Source: Leptolyngbya sp. PCC 7375 (lineage in GTDB: Bacteria > Cyanobacteriota > Cyanobacteriia > Phormidesmidales > Phormidesmidaceae). Taken from it: 64,000 nt of DNA. Positions 34,476 to 43,060 of this stretch are shown here, piece by piece. Position numbers and translations under genes: made by a program. Position 1 is the first letter of the stretch. Each line of letters opens with the position of its first letter. The notes beneath the pieces are model-generated. The model ran no database searches. It was not told where the DNA came from and saw only the letters and a list, made by a program, of their open reading frames with translations. The DNA lies in assembly GCF_000316115.1 (NCBI RefSeq), contig NZ_JH993797.1, positions 4,822,486-4,886,485 of the forward strand. The letters run 5' to 3'.

Positions 34476-35966
34476 TCAGACAGATTGAATATCGAGAATC
34501 CCCATCATGCCTCGATCCTCATGATCTAATACATGGCAGTGATAAACCGTTTTGCCAGGGTAGTCCTGGAAGGCCATGCGAATGCGTACCCGTTCGCCAG
34601 GGCTCACCGAAACCACATCTTTCCAAGCAGCATAGGGGACAGGCTGTCCATTTCGGCTAATCACCTGGAACGTATTGACATGCACATGAAACGGATGGGC
34701 CATAGTCCCGGTATTGATAATTTCCCAGTCTTCAACCGCATTCAGGGCAACTTGAGTGTCAATCCGATGATGATCAAAGGCTTGCCCGTTAATCAGAAAG
34801 ACCATGCCGCCGCCCCCCATGCCCATACCCATGCCATGGTTCAGGGTAAATTGTCGCACTATTTGCGGTTCGAGCAAGGGCTCTACCGGCAACAGTTGGC
34901 TTGGTAAAGGTATTTCTGCCACCGTACCGCTGTAGGTAAGCGTGGCAACAGTTTCAGTCCGATTTCGATTGGGCGGACCACCCATCATGCCACCGCGCCC
35001 CATCATGCCACCACCCATCATGCCCTGAGCCGGATTAAATGGTCTATTTAGCAAGCGATACTGCCCCGACGTTTGGGTCCCGCGTATGAGAACTTCGGCT
35101 CGCTCACCGGGGGCAAGTACTAGATGACTGAGTTCCACTGGAGTTGCGATCGCTCCCCCATCAGTAGCAATCAAATATAGCGGATGATCTTCCAGAGAGA
35201 GATTTAAAAAACGTGAAGGACACGCATTCAACAGTCTCAAACGTAGTAAACCACCCTGGGCAATGGTCATCTCTGGGTTAATGTATCCACTGGCCAATAG
35301 CAAATCGCCCATCCGCCCTGTCATCTGAGCAGCATGACCAGGATGAGGAATGTTTCCTCTACGATCTAGGGCAAGATCTTTGAGAACTAGAAATGTCTCC
35401 TGGGCCGCTTTGATTTCAGGAATGTTGTCTAACTCTCCTCTCACGACAAATAGGCCTGCCAGTCCGGCAAAAAGCTGCTCAGCCACCAGACCATGGTAAT
35501 GGGGATGGTACCAAAATGTACCCGCCGGATGATTTTTAGGTAGCTGGAACTCGTAGGTATGGCTCTCACCAGGAGAGATTTTTAGAAATACATTATCTCC
35601 CGTGCCCGTGGGAGGAATATGTAGTCCATGGAAATGAAGATTAGTAGGCTGATTGAGCCGATTGGTAAAACGAATTTGTACCGTGTCTCCTGGTCTCGCC
35701 TCCAGTTGAGGACCAGGCATCTGACCGTTGTAAGTCAACAGATGAGCCGTTCGACTGCCTAGTTTTATCTGTTGGGCAACGGCTTCTAAGTCCAGACTTA
35801 GCAAACCACCCTCACTGCTATAGAGTTGGGCTTGGTTTGCAGCAGAACTCGACTCAGCTAAACGAAAAGAAACTCTCGAACACTGAGATAGCAAGGCAGC
35901 AGTGGTTGTGCCCAAGCTCAGGTTTAAGAAGTCTCTTCTTTTAATGGATCCCATAGATTTAAACAT
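34476..35966 (-). CDS. Multicopper oxidase (CueO-like), Tat-exported
   Basis: A 496-residue oxidase from ATG 35966 (GTG 35981 and ATG 35954 are alternatives). A twin-arginine signal (SIKRRDFLNLSLG) ends near LLSQC. Three cupredoxin domains carry the four copper-binding segments HFHGLH, HPHYHG, HPFHVH and HCHVLDHEDRGMM, so the type 1 and trinuclear sites are complete. A Met/Gly-rich insert (GMMGGGMMGRGGMMGG) resembles the substrate Cu(I)-binding region of CueO. It probably oxidises Cu(I) to the less toxic Cu(II) in the periplasm. It sits at the end of the copper island but has its own leader with a 20-bp palindrome (35974-35993). Confidence 0.92.
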   Translation of the reverse strand: MFKSMGSIKRRDFLNLSLGTTTAALLSQCSRVSFRLAESSSAANQAQLYSSEGGLLSLDLEAVAQQIKLGSRTAHLLTYNGQMPGPQLEARPGDTVQIRFTNRLNQPTNLHFHGLHIPPTGTGDNVFLKISPGESHTYEFQLPKNHPAGTFWYHPHYHGLVAEQLFAGLAGLFVVRGELDNIPEIKAAQETFLVLKDLALDRRGNIPHPGHAAQMTGRMGDLLLASGYINPEMTIAQGGLLRLRLLNACPSRFLNLSLEDHPLYLIATDGGAIATPVELSHLVLAPGERAEVLIRGTQTSGQYRLLNRPFNPAQGMMGGGMMGRGGMMGGPPNRNRTETVATLTYSGTVAEIPLPSQLLPVEPLLEPQIVRQFTLNHGMGMGMGGGGMVFLINGQAFDHHRIDTQVALNAVEDWEIINTGTMAHPFHVHVNTFQVISRNGQPVPYAAWKDVVSVSPGERVRIRMAFQDYPGKTVYHCHVLDHEDRGMMGILDIQSV

Positions 35967-35973
35967 AGGGCAT

Positions 35974-35993
35974 GGGCGCACAGCTGTGCGCCC
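35974..35993. repeat. 20-bp perfect palindrome before the multicopper oxidase start
   Basis: GGGCGCACAGCTGTGCGCCC is fully self-complementary, within 8 bases of the ATG at 35966. It could fold into a stable hairpin masking the ribosome site. It looks like a repeated extragenic palindrome of the kind common in cyanobacteria. Confidence 0.7.
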
Positions 35994-36192
35994 CTAAGGC
36001 TAGGGTTGACGTTGGATAACAGTTCATTTACGGGCTGATTCATTGAATCTCCGGCACCACAGCGCCAGCCATGTATTCTACCTGGATGAGATAGAGGCCC
36101 TAGCGATCGCAGTCGCCTTAGAGACTTTCTCAGACTGCTTTGGCAACAGCTCTGACGACAATTGAAGGACGAGGAGAAAGTGTGTCTCCCTT

Positions 36193-36375
36193 ATGGAAGA
36201 GACCCGTCTAATCGCCCTGTTTGGTTTGGCTGACAAGGTTCGAGAACAAGCGCGCCAAGCCGTCGATCGATTACAGCAAATGGGTCTACAGGTCGTGATG
36301 ATTACAGGGGATGCTGAGGCTGTAGCCAAGACAGTCCCTGAGGATATCGCCAAGGAGAATAGTGCTCAGGTGTGA
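36193..36375 (+). pseudogene. Fragment of a metal-transporting P-type ATPase
   Basis: About 60 residues match the hinge region of P1B ATPases: ALFGLADKVREQARQAVDRLQQMGLQVVMITGDAEAVAKT (the loop before and including the MITGD motif). The phosphorylation site (DKTGT), membrane helices and the GDGINDAP segment are missing. The remnant is on the strand opposite its neighbours. It suggests that the island once held a copper-exporting ATPase beside the RND pump. Confidence 0.75.
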
Positions 36376-36384
36376 AACTTAATC

Positions 36385-36978
36385 CTAGTAAACTTCTGAG
36401 TTTTGGTCTGTTTGCCAAGTCATCCACAATGGGTATCCATTGCTATCTCGCAGTTCAATGGTGCGGTCGGCATGTTTGATGGCTGAGGCAGCAAAGGTTG
36501 TATCTCCACCCCAGGTACCCCGAATGCCCGTCACTTCAATTGTGTCATCCGTGGTGATGTTGACCTCTTGGCTTTCTAAATACCAGGCTGGACCCAGGTG
36601 AACTCTAAAAGTCTCTTGGTCTGCTTCAACCTGTAGCCATATACCTTGTCTTGAACCCACCTGCTCAATATTAGTCACGCGACCACTGATTGTTTCCAAC
36701 GTACTGGCATCATAGGCTCCGTTGTACATCGGGCAGGGGCCTACGCCACCCCAGTGCCTACCACCATGTCTAGGACCATGTCTAGGACCATGTCTCCAAC
36801 CATGACCTTGTCCTCGTTGTGCATGTCTGGGCACCACCCAATCAGACTGAGCATTTGAAGAGTCAAACATCGGTCTGTTTACCATTTGTGCTCTTAGGGG
36901 TGTAGCGATAAGAGCAAAGTAAGTTAAACCAACTCCAGCCAAGGCGGGAAGAGTCATGTAGGCAATGCGGCGTTTCAT
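36385..36978 (-). CDS. His-rich exported protein under MerR-type control
   Basis: A 197-residue protein of unknown function. A signal peptide (about 1-30, ending TPLRAQ) is followed by a His/Arg/Gly-rich stretch (about 50-80, repeats of RHGP and GHGWRH) encoded by tandem 12-base units, a PCPMY motif, and a beta-rich C-terminal domain (about 90-195) with ISGRVTNIE and DTIEVTGIRG, similar to small OB-like periplasmic domains. Metal sequestration in the periplasm is likely from the His repeats. It has its own MerR-type promoter 41 bases upstream, and lies downstream of the RND gene on the same strand. Confidence 0.7.
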   Translation of the reverse strand: MKRRIAYMTLPALAGVGLTYFALIATPLRAQMVNRPMFDSSNAQSDWVVPRHAQRGQGHGWRHGPRHGPRHGGRHWGGVGPCPMYNGAYDASTLETISGRVTNIEQVGSRQGIWLQVEADQETFRVHLGPAWYLESQEVNITTDDTIEVTGIRGTWGGDTTFAASAIKHADRTIELRDSNGYPLWMTWQTDQNSEVY

Positions 36979-37018
36979 AATACGCTCTCCCTTAAGCTCT
37001 AATATTGCTTACGGTTCT

Positions 37019-37050
37019 AGTATAAAGCCTCTAGCTGACTAGAGGCTCCA
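37019..37050 (-). promoter_or_regulatory. MerR-type promoter/operator of the His-rich gene
   Basis: On the minus strand TGGAGC and TATACT are separated by 20 bases. The -35 and spacer hold the perfect dyad CCTCTAGTCAGCTAGAGG (arms CCTCTAG/CTAGAGG). It shares CTAGAGGCTTTAT with the promoter at 2691-2722. Confidence 0.75.
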
Positions 37051-37116
37051 GTGGTTGTTATAAAAATTAGCGGCTCACTTCGGCTAAGGATCTCAACTGA
37101 GCCAGATGCGTTCACC

Positions 37117-40100
37117 TCATTGCAATAATCTGACTTGAGAGGCTTCTGCCCGCTTTGTTCTACGTCGCATTCGCTTAACAGTTTCTGTTACATCGTCTAC
37201 CAAGGAATAAACGACTGGCACAACCACAAGGGTCAAAATCGTGGACATCACTAGACCCCCTAAGATGACAGTGGCAATGGGAGAATAGGCATCCATGCCG
37301 GTTTCTGGGAAAAAGGCTAATCGGACAATCACGATCAGGGTAGTGACGGTGGTCATAACGATGGCTTTGAGGCGGATAGGTCCGGCCTGGCGGATTGCGA
37401 TCGCACGCGGCACCCCCTCCTTCCGCTTTGCTAAAATCAGCTCCAACAATAGAATTGCCGCCGACAGTGAAATTCCCGAAAGAATCACAATTCCTAGAAT
37501 CGATACGGTAGACAGGGTGTGATTAAACAGCAATAACGCACCAAATACACCCACCAGCTGCAGCGGCACTGACAACATCATTACTAGGGGATGTATAAAC
37601 GAGCCAAACTGAATCACCAAAATGATATAAAGCAGCACGAGAGACACCAGCAATCCTTTCAGCAACCGGGCAAATTCGATCATCATGTCGGTCATATCGC
37701 CCATGGAGTCGATGCCATAGCCCGGTGGGAAGCTCAGTTCTTGACCGGCCTGCATTGCGATCGCCATGGATAAATCCATAGACGCGGGACCATTCTTGCG
37801 GTAATAGCCATTTACATACACCACCCGTTTACCATTCACCCGCTCAATCAATGTCGGACCCTGTTGTGATTCGATCGTCGCCACCGTGCTCAGCGGCACC
37901 TGTTGGCCTGTTGTTGTCGTGATGTAGGTATTTGACAGATCCTGCATCGTGCCGCGAGCATCTTCGTCGTACCGCACCAGAATGGAATTCTGTCGTAGGT
38001 TGGGGCGATTGTAATACCGGCGCGTCATGCCGCCATTGAGGGCATAGTATGCCTGCTGAGACACCATTTGTACCGTTAACCCTAGTTCCTGGGCACGGCG
38101 GCGATCAATATTGAGCCGATACTCGGGTTGGGAGAGGGCCGAGCTAGTAAACGGCATCATAATGTCGGGGTTGGCCTCTGCAATGTCTAAGACACCCTGA
38201 GCCAGGCGATGCAGTATATCTAAGTCATCGCCATACACCGCCAGCTGAATGGGAGCCGCAGAGGTGGCCATCACATCCACGCCCATTTCTTTAATCGCAA
38301 TGCGGCGGGTACCGGGAATTGTCCGTTTCGCTTCGGCTTCAATGCCGTCCATAATCTCCCAAATGTCTCGCTGACGTTCATTCAGGGGAGTAATGGTAAC
38401 CGTCATCGATGCGGTATTCACACCGCCCATACTGTAGCCCGTAAAGTAGGTGCTATTCCGCGTTAGCTCAAAACCTATCTGGGAAGAGACTTTCTCCACC
38501 TCCGGCTGTTGCAAGATAATTGCCTCAAACCGAGTGGCCGCTGCATCGGTGGCTGTAAACGAGGTACCTGCTTCCATTTCTAAGGTGGCCACAAACTGTC
38601 CCGAATCCCCCAGGGGCATCATCTCCTGGGGAATAAGACCGTATAGCATTATCGCCAGCACCACCGAAGCCCCGGCGATGGCCAGGGTAATCTCCCGGTT
38701 TCGCATACACAAATCTAGCAGCCAGGCATAACCCCGTTCTAATTTATTAAAGCCAAAACGCACAGGTGCCGTTAGCAGCTGTAGCCAGGTGCGTCGCTTA
38801 GGTTTGTCGTTGTGGGGCTTGAGGGTAAAGGCCGCCACCAGAGGAATCAGCGTAATCGACACCAGCAACGAGGCCACAAAGGCAAACACCATCGGCCACA
38901 CAATGCCCACAAACATTAGCCCCGTGAGACCACCCGAGAGAATAGTGGGCACCAGGGCCGCAATCATCACACAGCTGGCTGCTGCACTGGCTAAAAAGAC
39001 GTCTCCAGTGCCCTTAATTGCTGCTTGCACCGGCATCAACCCTGCCCGTAACTTTTGGTCAATGGCGTCAAGCACAATAATGGAATCATCCACTAGCTTA
39101 CCAATGGCCATCATCATGCCAATCAGCGTGGAGGAATTGAGGGACATGCCGATGGGGATAAACGGCAGGGTAGAAAGGGCCAGGCTGGTGGGAATGGAGA
39201 TCATGATGATAGCCGTGGAGCGAAAGTCTTCGAGGAAGACTAAAATCACCAGCCCTGCTAGCACGACACTCACCAACAGCTCCTGGAACGTGCTACTGAC
39301 AATCAGATTAACTAAATAAGAGTTGTCATAGGCTTCCTGGAATTCGATACCAGGGTACTCGTTTTGAATGGCCTCTAGCTCCATCCTGACCCGCTCGATC
39401 ACCTGGGGAGAACTCGAGTCTGGCCGCTGAATCACATTCACTGCGAGGGCCGATTCTCCATTATAGCGGTAGCCGCTGCGACGTTCCTCATAGGTGTCTT
39501 TGACCGTCGCTACATCTCGCACGTATACCACGCGCCCATTTTGTTCTAACACAGGGTAATCCATCACCTCGGCTGCCCCCAGGGCGCGCTCATCGGTACG
39601 CACCAGGATCTCGCTATCCCCCTGGGTTAGAGTCCCTGCACTTTGGCTAATGTTGTTGGCATCAATGGCATCTCGCACCTGCACAATAGACAGACCATAG
39701 GCTGCCAGCTTCTGGCGATCCACAATGATTTGCAGCTGGCGACGATAGCCCCCAAAAATGGACACGGCTTGCACATCTTCCACCTGGGTCAGGCGATCCA
39801 CTAACGTATTGTCAGCAAATTCTCTCAGCTGCAGAGGGTCCCAGTTCTCACCTTTGAGTGCCAACGTCAGCACGGGTCTGTTTAGCGGGTCAATGGGCAG
39901 CACCCAGTAAGATCTAAAGTTAATGCCATCAAATAACAGATCGCCTTCGGCTGCCGTCATGATGTTTTGCACTGACTGCACAGCCTTATCGACATTGCCT
40001 CCCCAGGCAAACTGAATGGTGACGATAGAATTATCCTTTTGGGAACTAGACCGGATAAATCGTACTCCATCCAATACGCTGAGCCGCTGCTCGATGGGTT

Positions 40101-40299
40101 TGGTGATATAGGTTTCAATTTCTTCTGGGGATGCACCAGGAGCCATGGATACCACCGACACCAGCGGGCTTTCCACGTAAGGCATCATCCGCACCGGCAG
40201 GAGAAACAGCGTCAGTAATGACAGCATAATCACCGTAATGTAAAGAGCGGTGACAACAACCGGATTTTTGATAGACCAGCGGGTGAGAAATTCTTTCAT
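37117..40299 (-). CDS. copA: RND-family metal/drug efflux pump (CopA-like)
   Basis: A 1060-residue inner-membrane RND protein. One N-terminal helix, a large periplasmic porter loop (about 35-335), a block of helices (about 340-550), a second loop (about 570-870) and the last helix block follow. The proton-relay region reads MMMAIGKLVDDSIIVLDAI in helix 4, with paired Asp. The gene order membrane-fusion protein, small lipoprotein, RND pump after a CopRS-type system matches the copper efflux operon of cyanobacteria such as Synechocystis copBAC, so copper is the likeliest substrate. Sequence alone would also allow a hydrophobe/drug pump. No outer-membrane channel gene is in the window, so a shared TolC is implied. 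Confidence 0.85.
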   Translation of the reverse strand: MKEFLTRWSIKNPVVVTALYITVIMLSLLTLFLLPVRMMPYVESPLVSVVSMAPGASPEEIETYITKPIEQRLSVLDGVRFIRSSSQKDNSIVTIQFAWGGNVDKAVQSVQNIMTAAEGDLLFDGINFRSYWVLPIDPLNRPVLTLALKGENWDPLQLREFADNTLVDRLTQVEDVQAVSIFGGYRRQLQIIVDRQKLAAYGLSIVQVRDAIDANNISQSAGTLTQGDSEILVRTDERALGAAEVMDYPVLEQNGRVVYVRDVATVKDTYEERRSGYRYNGESALAVNVIQRPDSSSPQVIERVRMELEAIQNEYPGIEFQEAYDNSYLVNLIVSSTFQELLVSVVLAGLVILVFLEDFRSTAIIMISIPTSLALSTLPFIPIGMSLNSSTLIGMMMAIGKLVDDSIIVLDAIDQKLRAGLMPVQAAIKGTGDVFLASAAASCVMIAALVPTILSGGLTGLMFVGIVWPMVFAFVASLLVSITLIPLVAAFTLKPHNDKPKRRTWLQLLTAPVRFGFNKLERGYAWLLDLCMRNREITLAIAGASVVLAIMLYGLIPQEMMPLGDSGQFVATLEMEAGTSFTATDAAATRFEAIILQQPEVEKVSSQIGFELTRNSTYFTGYSMGGVNTASMTVTITPLNERQRDIWEIMDGIEAEAKRTIPGTRRIAIKEMGVDVMATSAAPIQLAVYGDDLDILHRLAQGVLDIAEANPDIMMPFTSSALSQPEYRLNIDRRRAQELGLTVQMVSQQAYYALNGGMTRRYYNRPNLRQNSILVRYDEDARGTMQDLSNTYITTTTGQQVPLSTVATIESQQGPTLIERVNGKRVVYVNGYYRKNGPASMDLSMAIAMQAGQELSFPPGYGIDSMGDMTDMMIEFARLLKGLLVSLVLLYIILVIQFGSFIHPLVMMLSVPLQLVGVFGALLLFNHTLSTVSILGIVILSGISLSAAILLLELILAKRKEGVPRAIAIRQAGPIRLKAIVMTTVTTLIVIVRLAFFPETGMDAYSPIATVILGGLVMSTILTLVVVPVVYSLVDDVTETVKRMRRRTKRAEASQVRLLQ

Positions 40300-40366
40300 G
40301 GAAAGTGTTGGGAATGAATAGGGAAGCTAAAAACTAAGAGATTGCCCTAATCAGTTATCAAATACC

Positions 40367-40392
40367 GTTGGCTTCGGCTTCGCTCAGCCAAC
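40367..40392. repeat. REP-like inverted repeat 1
   Basis: GTTGGCT (40367-40373) and AGCCAAC (40386-40392) flank TCGGCTTCGCTC. Between the lipoprotein and RND genes, it may form a hairpin in the operon mRNA. Confidence 0.6.
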
Positions 40393-40405
40393 TCTTGCAG
40401 TCAGC

Positions 40406-40431
40406 GTCCCCTGAGCGGAGTCGAAGGGGAC
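40406..40431. repeat. REP-like inverted repeat 2
   Basis: GTCCCCT (40406-40412) and AGGGGAC (40425-40431) flank GAGCGGAGTCGA. The core CCCTGAGCGGAGTCGAAGGG is a repeat often seen between bacterial genes. Confidence 0.65.
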
Positions 40432-40470
40432 ATTGACAAAGGCAGTTCATTTTCTAATGGCTGAATCCAG

Positions 40471-40944
40471 CTATTGGACTTCAAACATAAAGTGAGCTTT
40501 ACCCTCTTGCTCCCCTTCATTGACTGTTGTATTAACGGCCCACATGCCCGCCATACCCAGATAAGTGGTGACCTTGTATTGCCCTGGTTCAGCATCCGAT
40601 AAAACTTCCGCTTCAGTGGTCATATCCTCCATACCCTCCATGGGCATAAAGATCTCCACTTTCAGGTTTTCAGTGGTGACAGGTTCACCTGTGGCAGCAT
40701 CTTTCACGGCAACCAGAAGTTCTGCATCCCCCATCGGTATAGCATCAGGACTCACCAGGGTAATCTCTACATTACCTTCGCTGGTGGCTTCCATACCCTC
40801 CATGGTGTCCATTGCCGCTTTATCATCAGTGACGGTTTCAGCAGTATCCGGTGCCTCTGATGTAGCAGCTTCAGGGGTAGCCCCCCCTGCACAGCCAGTT
40901 ACCAACGCGCTGATTACAATCAGACTCAATAACAGTTTTTTCAT
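40471..40944 (-). CDS. YtkA-like lipoprotein
   Basis: A 157-residue lipoprotein: signal with lipobox LVTGC (Cys18), an acidic Met-containing linker (about 25-55) and one beta-sandwich YtkA/FixH-like domain (about 58-157), with EITLVSPDAIPMGDAEL, IFMPMEGM and TYLGMAGMWAV. Several Met and acidic residues in the MPM and MEGMEDM stretches may bind Cu(I). The same domain forms the C-terminus of the CopB-like protein encoded 110 bases upstream. It may therefore act as a periplasmic copper donor to the fusion protein. It lies between copB and copA in one operon. Confidence 0.75.
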   Translation of the reverse strand: MKKLLLSLIVISALVTGCAGGATPEAATSEAPDTAETVTDDKAAMDTMEGMEATSEGNVEITLVSPDAIPMGDAELLVAVKDAATGEPVTTENLKVEIFMPMEGMEDMTTEAEVLSDAEPGQYKVTTYLGMAGMWAVNTTVNEGEQEGKAHFMFEVQ

Positions 40945-41054
40945 GATCGGATTGGTTTAAATAGGGTAAGTATGAATGAGAGACGTGTGGGAGTAGCAAA
41001 AGCTGTGCTGTGTTCCCACTGTTCCCTCTATGGCAAAACAACAGGGACGTGATT

Positions 41055-42770
41055 TTAATTGACTGGCACGGTGAGGCGGGATTTGCCAGCCTGTTCGGCA
41101 TCGGTCACGGTGGCTTCTATAATCCAGTCACCTTTCATGCCTAAATGGGTGTTGACTTTGAATTCTCCGGGGTTGTCTGTAGCCGCCAGTTCCACTTTGG
41201 CCATCATCGGTGCCATGTTTTTCATGGGCATGGTGATGTCGAAGGCTACGTCATCGGCAGACACCGTTACCCGCTTTCCAGTCTCCGTATTTTTTAAGAC
41301 AAAGGTGAGTTCATTTTTTCCAGCTTTTACCGTATTAGGACTCACCAGGGAGAGTTCTAATGCACTGTCTGCGGTACTGACAAAATCATCGGTGGGGTTG
41401 CCCAGGGCATCAACAGCGGTCACAGATCCCCCTTCGATTAGACGACTGTGTCCCGAGGTGATCACCTGATCGCCTGCCTCAAGACCATCAGTAATCTCGA
41501 TGCGATCGCGACTCATCATCCCCGTTGTCACCCGTCGTCGCTGGGCGCTACTCCCATTAACGACCCAAAGCGCCGCCTCACCGTTAAAGTCCACCACAGC
41601 TTTTTTGGGCACTGAGAGCGCATCTGTACGCCGCTGAGTGATAATCTCCATATCCACAAACTGTCCCGACAGCAGTCGTCGCTCCGGGTTATCCACCACA
41701 GCTTCTACGGTGACCGTGCGGGTCTCTAAATCTGCTTGGGGAAAAATGCTGGTAATCTCCCCTTGAATGAGACCTGTATCCGTGCCCTGGATCTTGGCCA
41801 AAATTGGCGTTCCTACCCGAATTTGGTTGGCATCCTGTTGAGCCACATTGGCCTGGAGTCTCACCTGCTGATAGTCGCCAATCTTGAAAATCCCCATCCC
41901 AGGCTGCACCACAACACCTGGATCCGCCATGCGGGCTTGCACGATGCCGCTAATCGGGGCGGTAATTTGAGTGTAGCCTTCAAATGCAGATGCCGTATTG
42001 ATCTGAGCACGGGCACGCTCTACCTGAGCCTGATCGCTGGCCACCTTGGATTGCAGACGTGTCAGTTTGGCCTTAGCCCCATCTAACATGGCTCGTTTCG
42101 CATCCACCTGGGATGCCGCCAAATCATACTGAGATTGGGAGGTGGCCCCTTCTGCTGTCAAGGTCTCAAAGCGATCTCGTTCAAGCATGAGATAATCCAG
42201 ATCCGCCTGAATTTGAACAATTTCCTGTTGTTGTTCTTCTAGTTCAAACTGGCTTGCGTCAGCAGCAGCAAGCAGTGCTGTGGCCGATGCCTGTGCTTCA
42301 CTCGTCTGGCTAACCCGCTCAATGGCATCCAGGTTAGCTAAGAGCTGCCCGGCATCGACCCAGTCACCGGGATAAATAGTATAGTTTGAGAGCTGACCCG
42401 CTACCCGAGGATAAACAGTCACCTCTGTGTAGGGCAAAATTGCTCCGGTATAATTAACACTGACATCCAGCGGAGCCGCCTTTACTACCTCTACGGTAAC
42501 TGGTGTTGGATTGAAGGCTCCATCCACCCGCATCATCTCATCATGGGACATGCTCTCCATATCATGGCCGTCCATGTCGTGGTCTTCCATGGCAGCCGAG
42601 GAGAGAATATGGGTGGCACCGACAATGCCTGTACTCAAAACAGCAAAAATGCCTACCCCCAGTAGGGCTTTACCCGATGACTTCCACCAGGGTTGGGGAG
42701 GTGCTACATGTTTAGGCTTGTAATCTTCTTCTGATATGGGTGCTTCAGTAGATTCAGGGGGATAATTCAT
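41055..42770 (-). CDS. copB: Membrane fusion protein with N-terminal His/Met segment and C-terminal YtkA-like domain (CopB-like)
   Basis: A 571-residue RND adaptor. It has a cytoplasmic N-terminus, one helix (about 35-53), a His/Met/Asp-rich metal-binding-like segment (MEDHDMDGHDMESMSHDEM), lipoyl/barrel-sandwich halves (AGQLSNYTIYPGDWV and QITAPISGIVQARM), a long coiled hairpin (about 150-250), beta-barrel and membrane-proximal domains to about 460. An extra C-terminal YtkA/FixH-like domain (about 470-571, ITMPMKNMAPMMAK, THLGMKGDW) repeats the next gene's lipoprotein. It links the RND pump to an outer-membrane channel. CopR-type boxes lie upstream at 42822-42837. Confidence 0.88.
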   Translation of the reverse strand: MNYPPESTEAPISEEDYKPKHVAPPQPWWKSSGKALLGVGIFAVLSTGIVGATHILSSAAMEDHDMDGHDMESMSHDEMMRVDGAFNPTPVTVEVVKAAPLDVSVNYTGAILPYTEVTVYPRVAGQLSNYTIYPGDWVDAGQLLANLDAIERVSQTSEAQASATALLAAADASQFELEEQQQEIVQIQADLDYLMLERDRFETLTAEGATSQSQYDLAASQVDAKRAMLDGAKAKLTRLQSKVASDQAQVERARAQINTASAFEGYTQITAPISGIVQARMADPGVVVQPGMGIFKIGDYQQVRLQANVAQQDANQIRVGTPILAKIQGTDTGLIQGEITSIFPQADLETRTVTVEAVVDNPERRLLSGQFVDMEIITQRRTDALSVPKKAVVDFNGEAALWVVNGSSAQRRRVTTGMMSRDRIEITDGLEAGDQVITSGHSRLIEGGSVTAVDALGNPTDDFVSTADSALELSLVSPNTVKAGKNELTFVLKNTETGKRVTVSADDVAFDITMPMKNMAPMMAKVELAATDNPGEFKVNTHLGMKGDWIIEATVTDAEQAGKSRLTVPVN

Positions 42771-42821
42771 TACACTGCGATGCGACTTCAGTGTGCGCAG
42801 TTCAGACTATATCGACCAATT

Positions 42822-42837
42822 GTGAAATCAGAATGAA
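42822..42837 (-). promoter_or_regulatory. CopR-type direct repeats upstream of copB
   Basis: On the minus strand TTCAT-N6-TTCAC, two repeats 11 bases apart, starts 67 bases before the copB ATG. The same element precedes copR. OmpR-type regulators bind such one-turn direct repeats. I recall a TTCAT direct-repeat motif for Synechocystis CopR. Confidence 0.65.
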
Positions 42838-43060
42838 ATGCTATCGATAAGTGCCAGCTAAACCACGTCTAAGTTGAAACCTGGAGTTTCCTCTACGACA
42901 AAATTCCAGGTCTGGATGTGGTCAAGGTCAACTCAGGTAAATTTGAATCTTCATTAGCGTCAGTGAGAAGAATAATGGTGATATCAGGAGACGTTTGCTT
43001 TAATGCGGTACATATTTCCAAATATCAACGCGTTTCTCACGATAAATGTGCGCAATGAAA

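Noticed and set aside
37591..39319. Plus-strand frames within the RND gene
   Set aside because: The minus-strand frame is a complete RND pump; the opposite frames lack motifs.
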